Shown: positions 57,373 to 64,000 of the stretch, in pieces
How positions within the stretch are numbered: the stretch's first letter is position 1
How the letters are laid out: each line of letters starts with the position of its first letter
NCBI RefSeq assembly: GCF_000241345.1
Contig: NZ_BAED01000059.1
Location: 115,276 to 179,275 of the forward strand
Source: Gordonia amarae NBRC 15530
GTDB lineage: Bacteria > Actinomycetota > Actinomycetes > Mycobacteriales > Mycobacteriaceae
DNA length: 64,000 bases
Reading direction: 5' to 3'
Translations under genes and position numbers: made by a program
The notes under the pieces: generated by a model
The model's database searches: none
What the model was told of the DNA's origin: nothing
The model's input: only the letters and a program-made list of their open reading frames with translations

Positions 57373-58623
57373 GTGAACTCTGGACTCTCCCTCAAACGGC
57401 TCCTGCGGGTGTCCGTCGCCGCCGGCGCCGCCGGCGCCTTGGCGCTGGGCGGGCTCACCGCCTGCTCGTCCGACGACAATTCCTCGGATTCGGCCGGCAA
57501 TCCGGCCGGCAAGACCACCGAATTGCCCAGCAATCCGGCCACCGGTGACCCGATCAAGATCGGTTTTATCGCATCCGAGGGCGGTGCGGTGCAGCTTCCG
57601 ATGCTGCGCACCTCAGGAGAGGCGGCGGCCAGATACCTGAACGAGAACGGTGGCGGCATCGGCGGTCACAAGGTCGAACTCGTGGTGTGCAAACAGTCCG
57701 AAGAACCGGCATCGGCCACCAAATGCGCCAACGAGCTGGTGGAGAAGAAGGTCGCCGCCGTCGTCGCGCCGCTGAGTTCGCAGGGCGCGGTGATGCTCCC
57801 GATCATCACCGGCGCCAAGATCCCGTATATCGCGCAGGCCCCGGTGTCGCGCGCCGAATTCGCCACTCCTGGTGCGTATATGCTTTCCGGCGGCACCATA
57901 GCGGTGCTCGCCGGACAGGCGAAGACCGCGGCGCAGTCGGGCATCAAGAAGTTCACCGTCCTCATCGGTGACAGCGGTGATGCCGCCACGTCGGTGAAGG
58001 CGATGGCCACCCCGATCTTCCAGCAGGCGGGCGTCGAGCTGAAAGTGGTGGTCGTTCCGGTGGCCTCGGCCGATCCGACACCCGAGATCACCGCGGGACT
58101 GGCTGACAAGCCGGGCGCCGTCACTGTCCTGGGGGACACCCGCATGTGTGTGTCGGCGATGAAGGTCCTGCAGTCGGTGGCCCCGGATGTGAAGAAGTAC
58201 CTCATCGCCAGCTGCCTCGACAAGCCGGTCTGGGAGGCGATCGGCGGCCACGACAAGCTGATCGGTGCCAAGGCCTTCACCACGGTCAACCTCACCTCCG
58301 ATGACCCATCGGTGACGCTGTACCGCAGCATCATGGCCAAATACGCGCCGGACGACGACCCACAGGGCCTGGGATACCTCGGCTACCAGGTGGTCATGTC
58401 GCTCGGCGAGATCGGCAAGGACATCAAGGGCGTCACCGCCGCTGACCTGCGCACCGCGCTCACCACGGCCACCGATGTGCCGTTGCCCGCCGCTCCGGGA
58501 CTGACCTTCACCTGCAACGGCAAGGCGATGCCGATGCTGCCCCCGCTGTGCAGTAACTCGATCATCGTCTCCGATGTCGCGGCCGACGGAAAGTTCGAGA
58601 ACAGCACGGTGATCAAGAACTGA
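57373..58623 (+). CDS. Branched-chain amino acid-type ABC transporter, substrate-binding lipoprotein
   Basis: The 416-residue product has a lipoprotein signal peptide with lipobox LTAC (Cys about 33). The mature protein is a type I periplasmic-binding fold of the LivK/Peripla_BP_6 group: IKIGFIASEGGAVQLPMLRTSGEAAARYLNENGGGIGGHKVELV then TKCANELVEKKVAAVVAP. GTG at 57373 follows GAAAGGG. Family members bind leucine-type amino acids, but also amides, urea or aromatic acids; the ligand is unknown. It starts the transport operon. Confidence 0.9.
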   Translation: MNSGLSLKRLLRVSVAAGAAGALALGGLTACSSDDNSSDSAGNPAGKTTELPSNPATGDPIKIGFIASEGGAVQLPMLRTSGEAAARYLNENGGGIGGHKVELVVCKQSEEPASATKCANELVEKKVAAVVAPLSSQGAVMLPIITGAKIPYIAQAPVSRAEFATPGAYMLSGGTIAVLAGQAKTAAQSGIKKFTVLIGDSGDAATSVKAMATPIFQQAGVELKVVVVPVASADPTPEITAGLADKPGAVTVLGDTRMCVSAMKVLQSVAPDVKKYLIASCLDKPVWEAIGGHDKLIGAKAFTTVNLTSDDPSVTLYRSIMAKYAPDDDPQGLGYLGYQVVMSLGEIGKDIKGVTAADLRTALTTATDVPLPAAPGLTFTCNGKAMPMLPPLCSNSIIVSDVAADGKFENSTVIKN

Positions 58624-58765
58624 CGGGACTGTCCCATAAGGGATTCCGGCGCCTGAGAGGGTAGCCGATGTCCCGGACCGGGTGCGCGGCGATGATGCGG
58701 TGCACACCGGCCGGGACACCGGCGGGTACGTGACCGCCTGATCTACTCACACGTTTCGAGGACAC

Positions 58766-60832
58766 ATGACAGACCACTTCGCGTTCCTGGCGCTCGGCCT
58801 GGGCAATGGAGCCGTCTACGCCGCGCTCGGTCTCGCGCTGGTGATGACCTACAAGAGCTCGGGTGTGGTGAACTTCGCCACTGGTGCGGTGGCCCTGTAC
58901 GCCGCCTACACCTATGCCTATCTGCGTCAGGGCCAACTGCTCAACCCGATTCCCGGCCTGGAACCGCGGATCGACCTGGGTGGCAAGCTGGACGTGATCC
59001 CGGCGATGCTGGTGGCGGTCCTGATCGCCTCTGCTCTCGGTGTTGTGTTGTACCTCTTGATCTTTCGCTGGATGCGCACCACACCGCTGCTGGCGCGGGC
59101 AGTCGCCGCGATCGGGGTGATGCTGATCCTGCAGGCACTGCTCGGCCTTCGTGTCGGCACCAATCCGCCCACGGTGCAGACGATCTTCGCCGTGGACACG
59201 TTCCCCATCGGCGACAGTGTGGTGCCCACCGACCGGTTGTGGCTCGCGCTTGTGGTCGTGGTTCTCGCCATAGCCGCCGGACTTGTGCTGCGCTTCACCA
59301 GGTTCGGCATCGCCACCGAGGCGGCCGCCGAATCGGAGAAGGGGGCGTTGCTCACCGGGCTGTCCCCGGAGAAGATCGCCGTCAGCAACTGGGCGCTGTC
59401 GTCGGCGACCGCGGCGGTCGGTGGCATCGTGATCGCGCCGATCGTTCCCCTCAATCCCGTCGCCTACACGATGTTCATCGTCCCGGCGCTCGCCGCCGCA
59501 CTCGTCGGCAACTTCGCCTCGATCGGCGTGACCGTGGCCGCGGGCATCCTCATCGGCATGTTGTCCTCAGAGGCCACCAACCTGCAGTACACCGTCGGTT
59601 GGTTCCCCGACGCCGGTGTGGCCGAAGCGGTTCCGCTGATCTTGATCGTCGGTTTCCTGCTGCTGCGGGGGCAGCCGCTGCCCGGCCGCGGAATGGTGGC
59701 CCGCAGCGACATGGGCCGTTCGCCCAGACCGCAGAACATCTGGCTGCCGCTCGTGATCGGCGGTCTGGTGATCGCTCTCGCGCTGGTGCTCACCAGCGGC
59801 CAGCTGGGCAACGCGCTGGCCACCTCCCTGATCCTCGGCATCATCGCGCTGTCGCAGGTGGTGATCACCGGATACGCGGGGCAGGTGTCACTGGCCCAGC
59901 TCATGCTGGCCGGGGTCGGCGCGTTCAGTCTGTCGCGACTCACCACCGACCTCGGCGTACCGTTCCCCATCGCCCCGATCCTGGCGGCGGCGATCGCGGG
60001 GGTGGTCGGCATGATCATCGGGCTGCCCGCGCTGCGGGTGCGCGGCCTGCCGCTCATGGTGGCCACTCTCGCGCTCGCGGTGTTCCTGGAGGCCTTCTGG
60101 TTCCGGAACCCCTCGTTCAACGGAGGCATGCAGGGCGCGCCTGTCGAGAAACCGTCGCTGTTCGGTATCGACCTGGGAATCGGTGCGGGAGAAGGCTATC
60201 CGCGCACCGAGTTCGGGGTCATGTGCCTGGTGTTCTTCCTGCTCGTCGTCGCGGGTGTGGCGTGGCTGCGCAATTCGACGCTGGGTGCCTCGATGCTGGC
60301 GGTGCGGGCCAACGAACGTTCGGCCGCCGCGGCCGGTATCAATGTCGGCGTGGTGAAGCTCGCCGCGTTCGCGATCTCGGCGTTCATCGCCGGCATCGGA
60401 GGCTCGCTCATCGGGTACCAGCAGACGCTCGCGAACGCGTCGTCGTATCAGGTGTTCCTGGGCATCGGACTGTTCGCCATCGTGTACATCTCGGGTGTCA
60501 CCTCCATCAGCGGTGGCATCCTCGCGGGGGTGATGGCCTCAGGTGGCCTGCTGTACTTCGTCATGGAGAAGTACCTGCACTTCGGCGACTGGTACGCCTT
60601 GCTCGCCGGTGTGCTGCTGGTGGTGACTGTGATGGCCAACCCGGACGGTCTGGCCCGCTACATCCACAAGATCCGGATCCCCGGATTCGGCATCACGCTC
60701 GGCGCCGGCAAACCCGTCCTCGACGGTGTCGGTCCAGAGGGGGTCGGTCCAGAGGGGTCGGCGCAGAGGATGCCGTCACAGCGGGTATCGCACCGTCGGC
60801 CGAGGTGGCACCGGCCGGCGGGGTGCTCCTGA
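58766..60832 (+). CDS. Fused LivH-LivM-type ABC permease
   Basis: The 688-residue product joins two permeases that are usually separate. Residues about 1-300 are LivH-like (GLGNGAVYAALGLALVMTYKSSGVVNFATGA, and SEKGALLTGLSPEKIAVSNWALSS). Residues about 315-655 are LivM-like (GYAGQVSLAQLMLAGVGAFS, GLPALRVRGLPLMVATLALAV, ANERSAAAAGINV). About 16 hydrophobic segments result. The last 30 residues are a Gly/Pro/Arg-rich tail that contains a duplicated VGPEG and overlaps the start of livG. The frame is continuous, so the fusion is not a read-through artefact. Confidence 0.9.
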   Translation: MTDHFAFLALGLGNGAVYAALGLALVMTYKSSGVVNFATGAVALYAAYTYAYLRQGQLLNPIPGLEPRIDLGGKLDVIPAMLVAVLIASALGVVLYLLIFRWMRTTPLLARAVAAIGVMLILQALLGLRVGTNPPTVQTIFAVDTFPIGDSVVPTDRLWLALVVVVLAIAAGLVLRFTRFGIATEAAAESEKGALLTGLSPEKIAVSNWALSSATAAVGGIVIAPIVPLNPVAYTMFIVPALAAALVGNFASIGVTVAAGILIGMLSSEATNLQYTVGWFPDAGVAEAVPLILIVGFLLLRGQPLPGRGMVARSDMGRSPRPQNIWLPLVIGGLVIALALVLTSGQLGNALATSLILGIIALSQVVITGYAGQVSLAQLMLAGVGAFSLSRLTTDLGVPFPIAPILAAAIAGVVGMIIGLPALRVRGLPLMVATLALAVFLEAFWFRNPSFNGGMQGAPVEKPSLFGIDLGIGAGEGYPRTEFGVMCLVFFLLVVAGVAWLRNSTLGASMLAVRANERSAAAAGINVGVVKLAAFAISAFIAGIGGSLIGYQQTLANASSYQVFLGIGLFAIVYISGVTSISGGILAGVMASGGLLYFVMEKYLHFGDWYALLAGVLLVVTVMANPDGLARYIHKIRIPGFGITLGAGKPVLDGVGPEGVGPEGSAQRMPSQRVSHRRPRWHRPAGCS
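60728..60757 (+). repeat. 15-bp tandem duplication in the permease tail
   Basis: GTCGGTCCAGAGGGG stands twice in direct succession (60728-60742 and 60743-60757), encoding VGPEG twice. It lies just upstream of the livG start and keeps the frame. Confidence 0.85.
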
Positions 60833-61587
60833 CGGCCACCGCAGTCGGGGTGCGGTACGGCCCGGTGACCGCCGTCGATGACGTGACCTTTGAGGTCCGG
60901 GAAGGGGAGATCGTCGGCCTGATCGGACCCAACGGAGCGGGCAAGACCACGCTCATGGACGCGATCAGTGGTTTCGTGCCGGCCACGGGCCGCATCACGC
61001 TGACCGGTTCCGAAGTCGGAGGGCAGCCGCCGCACCGGCGTGCGCGCGCCGGGCTGGGCCGCACGTTCCAGGACATCGAACTGTACGAGGAGCTGACCGT
61101 CGCCGAGAACATCATGGTCGGCGCCTCCCACGGCGGCCATGGTGCCGAGTCGGTGCGCGCCGCGCTGGCTCTGCTCGACATCTCCGAGCTCGCCGACGTG
61201 GCGGCCGCGGATCTGTCCCAGGGGCAACGACAACTGGTGTCGGTGGCGCGGGTGCTGGCCGGGCGGCCGCGGGTGGCGCTGCTCGACGAACCGGCGGCCG
61301 GTCTCGATTCGCTGGAAAGCCGGTGGCTCGGGCAGCGTCTGCGGGCCGCCCGCGATCGTGGGGTCACGATGCTGCTCGTCGATCACGATATGGATCTGGT
61401 GCTCAGCATCTGCGACCGCATCATCGTCCTCGACCTCGGCCGGGTGATCGCGTCCGGCACACCCGACGAGGTCCGGGCCGATCCGGCGGTGGTGGGTGCG
61501 TATCTGGGCACACCGGCCTCCGCCCAAGCCGCGCCCGACGCGGCAACGGAACCCGCGGGAGTCGCGATGAGGACGGTGCATCCATGA
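60823..61587 (+). CDS. livG: Branched-chain amino acid-type ABC transporter ATPase, LivG-like
   Basis: The 254-residue ATPase has Walker A GPNGAGKTT (about 36-44), the LivG-type signature LSQGQRQLVSVARVLAG (about 132-148), Walker B VALLDEPAAGLD and the H-loop DHDMDLV. Compared with standard LivG (LPYGQQR) the signature is slightly changed. GTG at 60823 gives the usual LivG N-terminus; GTG at 60805 is possible. Both lie inside the end of the permease gene, so translation is coupled. Confidence 0.88.
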   Translation: MLLTATAVGVRYGPVTAVDDVTFEVREGEIVGLIGPNGAGKTTLMDAISGFVPATGRITLTGSEVGGQPPHRRARAGLGRTFQDIELYEELTVAENIMVGASHGGHGAESVRAALALLDISELADVAAADLSQGQRQLVSVARVLAGRPRVALLDEPAAGLDSLESRWLGQRLRAARDRGVTMLLVDHDMDLVLSICDRIIVLDLGRVIASGTPDEVRADPAVVGAYLGTPASAQAAPDAATEPAGVAMRTVHP

Positions 61588-62330
61588 GTATCCTGCAGTG
61601 CCGTGGGCTGTCCGCGGGTTATGCACCGTCGTCGCCGGTGGTGCGTGGGCTCGACCTGTCGATCGGCGAAGGGGAGATCGTGGCGCTCCTCGGTCCGAAC
61701 GGCGCGGGTAAGACCACCTTGCTGACCACTCTCGCGGGGTTGCTGCCCCGCCTCGGCGGGCAGGTCGAGGTGGCCGGTACGGCGCTGCCGTCGGGTAATG
61801 CGCGGGCGGCTGTGCGAGCCGGGCTGGTGCTGGTCGCCGACGACCGCGCCCTGTTCCGCAAACTCTCCACCGAGCAGAACCTTGCGCTCGCTGTCGCCGG
61901 TGGCCGGTGGAATCCGGCCGCCGCACGGGCCGCCCGGAGGTCCGCTGTCGACGGTGTCCTGCAGTTCTTCCCGTCCCTGAAGCCGCGTCTGAAGGTCGCC
62001 GCGGGCCAGCTCTCCGGCGGCGAACAGCAGATGCTCGCGATCGGTCGCGCACTGGTGCAGAAACCGAAGGTGCTGCTCATCGACGAGCTCAGCATGGGAC
62101 TGGCCCCGGTGATCGTCGAATCGATTCTGCCCGTGCTGCGTGACGTGGCCGCCGCCGGTACCTCGGTGATCCTCGTGGAACAGCACGTGCGGATGGCCCT
62201 GCAGGTGGCCGACCGCGGGGTGGTCCTGACCCACGGCGAGGTGGTTCTGTCCGATGAGGCGGCCACCCTGTCGGCGGACCTGGGCCGGGTCGAACGCGCC
62301 TATCTCGGCGGAACTCCGACGCTCACCTGA
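61584..62330 (+). CDS. livF: Branched-chain amino acid-type ABC transporter ATPase, LivF-like
   Basis: The 248-residue ATPase has Walker A GPNGAGKTT (about 37-45), the ABC signature LSGGEQQMLAIGRAL (about 151-165), Walker B VLLIDELSMGLAP and the LivF-type EQHVRMAL. Its ATG overlaps the livG stop (ATGA). It is the last gene of the uptake operon and is followed 20 bases later by a strong terminator. Confidence 0.92.
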   Translation: MSILQCRGLSAGYAPSSPVVRGLDLSIGEGEIVALLGPNGAGKTTLLTTLAGLLPRLGGQVEVAGTALPSGNARAAVRAGLVLVADDRALFRKLSTEQNLALAVAGGRWNPAAARAARRSAVDGVLQFFPSLKPRLKVAAGQLSGGEQQMLAIGRALVQKPKVLLIDELSMGLAPVIVESILPVLRDVAAAGTSVILVEQHVRMALQVADRGVVLTHGEVVLSDEAATLSADLGRVERAYLGGTPTLT

Positions 62331-62350
62331 CCGCAAGTGATCCACGACTG

Positions 62351-62390
62351 AACGCGGCCGGGATGACGCCCGGCCGTGTTCTATATTTCT
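62351..62390 (+). terminator. Rho-independent terminator of the uptake operon
   Basis: The stem AACGCGGCCGGG / CCCGGCCGTGTT (62351-62362 and 62369-62380) pairs over 12 positions with one G-U around a 6-base loop, and a T-rich run (CTATATTTCT) follows. It is the most classical terminator in the window. Confidence 0.88.
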
Positions 62391-62500
62391 GACTCGGCAC
62401 GTGGCGATGGTGCGAATCCGGTCCCGCGGGGCTGCGCGATAGTGAACAATGACCGGCGATAGTTTCGCTTTTCGCAGCCTCGAAAGGTGCGTGCTGGTTA

Positions 62501-64000
62501 TGGCACCGAAATGGACAAAAGCCCTGCCCCTGGCCCCCGTCGCGGGTCTTGCCGCCTGGGACCTCCTGCAAAAGAAGCACGCTGTTCTGCGCAACTTCCC
62601 GGTGGTCGGGCACGCCCGCTACCTGCTGGAGGAGATCGGCCCCGAACTTCGGCAGTACATCGTCTCCGGCAACGACGAGGAGCGGCCGTTCAGCCGCAAT
62701 CAGCGCCGCTGGATTTACGCGTCGTCCAAGCTGGAGAACAACTACTTCGGGTTCGGTGCCGACAACGACACCGAGTTCACGCAGGGCTATCCGATCATCA
62801 AGCACCGCACGTTCTCGGACATCGCGCCCGCCACCAAGGTCAACCACGGTGAACACGGAGACGTCATACCAGCGGCCAAGATCCTCGGCGGCTACCGCGA
62901 ACGGCGGGGACTGTTCCGGCCGGAGTCGGTGGTCAACGTGTCGGCGATGAGTTTCGGGTCGCTGTCGTCGGCGGCGATCGAGGCGATCAACCGCGGCGCC
63001 GCCCAGGCCGGAGCGATGCACAACACCGGTGAGGGCGGCCTGTCGCCGCACCATCTGCACGGTGCGGACCTGACCCTGCAGATCGGGACGGCGTACTTCG
63101 GGTGCCGCGACAAGAACGGCAGGTTCGAACTGTCCAAACTCAAGGACATCGTGGCGTCCAACCCGGTCCGGTCGATCGAGATCAAACTCAGCCAGGGCGC
63201 CAAGCCCGGCCTGGGTGGTCTGCTGCCGGGCGCCAAGGTAACCCCTGAGATCGCGCGAATCCGTGGCATCGAGGAGGGCAAGGATTGTGCCAGCCCGTCC
63301 CGGCACACCGAATTCGACAGCGCCGATTCACTTCTGGACTGGGTGGAGATGCTGGCCGACGAGACCGGGCTGCCGGTCGGTATCAAGTCGGCGGTGGGCA
63401 ATCTGGACTTCTGGTGTGAGCTGGTCGATCTGATGAGCATGACCGACCGCGCCGTCGACTTCGTCACCGTCGACGGCGGTGAGGGCGGAACGGGTGCGGC
63501 CCCACTGATTTTCAGTGAATCGGTGTCGCTGCCGTTCCGGCTCGGCTTCGCCCGCGTGTACGAGTTGTTCGCCCGCGCCGGCATCGCCGACCGGGTGGTG
63601 TTCATCGGATCGGGCAAACTCGGCCTGCCCGACAACGCGGTGGTCGCGTTCGCGCTCGGCTGCGACATGGTCAACGTGGCCCGCGAGGTGATGATGTCGA
63701 TCGGCTGCCTGCAGGCGCAGAAATGCCACACCGACAAATGCCCCACCGGAATCGCCACGCAGGACAAATGGCTCGCCCACGGTCTGGACCCGAGTATCAA
63801 GGCGAACCGCGCGGAGAACTACATCCGGACCCTGCGCCGCGACCTGCTCAAGGTGTCTGAGGCGTGCGGCGTGCCGCACCCCGGCCTGATCAGCACCAGC
63901 GATCTCGACATCCTCAACGGTCACGAGTCGGCACGCTCACTGCGTGAGGTGTACGGCTACGAGGCGAAGTGGGGTCTGCCCAACGAGTTCGACGCCGCCG
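62501..64000 (+). CDS. FMN-binding glutamate-synthase-like protein (3' end outside the window)
   Basis: 500 codons are visible and the frame is open at the right edge. A hydrophobic N-terminal segment (about 7-22) precedes the family block LRNFPVVGHARYLLEEIGPELRQY. The FMN-binding glutamate-synthase domain follows, with MSFGSLSSAAIEAINRGAA, NTGEGGLSPHHLHGADLTLQIGT and VDGGEGGTGAAPLIFSE. Three Cys residues in GCLQAQKCHTDKCPTG match the 3Fe-4S site of GltB. There is no amidotransferase domain, so it is not classical glutamate synthase; stand-alone members are of uncertain function. ATG at 62501 follows AAAGG by 12 bases. Confidence 0.9.

Noticed and set aside
58624..58765. Riboswitch between the binding-protein and permease genes
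   Set aside because: The 142-base gap shows only short GC-rich inverted repeats (GGGAC/GTCCC, CCGG-rich) without a recognisable conserved aptamer core.

Overview
This is high-GC actinobacterial chromosome of the mycolate-containing order Mycobacteriales, most likely Gordonia or a close relative. The evidence is an Lsr2 nucleoid protein, an Rv3717-type wall amidase, a DUF6542 protein near ychF (as in mycobacteria), an IlvX-type TPP enzyme, WhiB proteins, an F420-type (Ddn-like) protein, an AidB/TetR pair and dense GTG/ATG starts with 4-bp stop/start overlaps. The genus is an inference. No rRNA, tRNA, insertion sequence, integrase or CRISPR array was seen.

Layout. (1) 0-12.7 kb is mostly housekeeping: an ABC-2 permease end, lsr2, a lipoprotein, tRNA hydroxylase trhO overlapping a CobW-type metallochaperone, an N-acetylmuramoyl-alanine amidase, a run of SDR / fructosamine kinase / nucleosidase, DUF6542, rmuC, an AI-2E family permease and ychF. 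(2) 12.7-20.6 kb holds a methyltransferase, flavohemoprotein hmp, an exported GH43-like protein, an ABM-domain protein, an exported SGNH hydrolase and a molybdopterin oxidoreductase. (3) 20.7-36.6 kb is an accessory stretch bracketed by two nearly identical whiB genes in the same orientation. Inside are three overlapping DUF1266 genes; a TetR-controlled aromatic-catabolism cassette (ring-cleavage VOC dioxygenase, FAH-family hydrolase, FAD hydroxylase) flanked by a roughly 60-bp direct repeat; a methionine sulfoxide reductase behind an antitoxin-like leader; and a series of small regulator/enzyme divergons (RidA/HxlR, IMPase-NmrA/LysR, quinone oxidoreductase/HxlR, cupin-XRE/methyltransferase). 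(4) 36.7-46.7 kb carries a Ddn-like reductase, aidB with its own TetR and a striking operator, a glycolate-oxidase-like flavoprotein followed by ilvX, a polyhydroxyalkanoate locus (small PhaE-like subunit, class III-type PhaC, GNAT) and a fatty acyl-CoA ligase. (5) 46.8-52.6 kb is a minus-strand run of sugar transporter, universal stress protein, AcuC-type deacetylase and a GNAT/acyl-CoA-synthetase fusion: a lysine-acylation eraser and writer with overlapping genes. (6) 52.8-57 kb is a LacI-controlled cluster with a phytanoyl-CoA-dioxygenase-family enzyme, an SDR and a Gfo/Idh/MocA dehydrogenase, probably for a polyol or sugar derivative. (7) 57.4-62.4 kb is a branched-chain-amino-acid-type ABC uptake operon whose two permeases are fused, ending in a strong terminator. 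It is followed by an FMN/Fe-S glutamate-synthase-like protein that runs off the window.

How the parts work together: the clearest regulatory logic is local. The 24-kb TetR has a site with an 11-bp core in front of itself and again in front of the catabolic operon. The aidB TetR has repeated TTGTACAA half-sites in front of itself and aidB. The cupin-XRE regulator and the divergent methyltransferase share one 16-bp palindrome. Less well understood items worth attention are the DUF1266 triplet, the duplicated whiB with a rearranged leader, the AcuC/GNAT-ACS pair whose synthetase site has Asn where the phospho-accepting His should be, and the LacI/PhyH/SDR/MocA cluster of unknown substrate.
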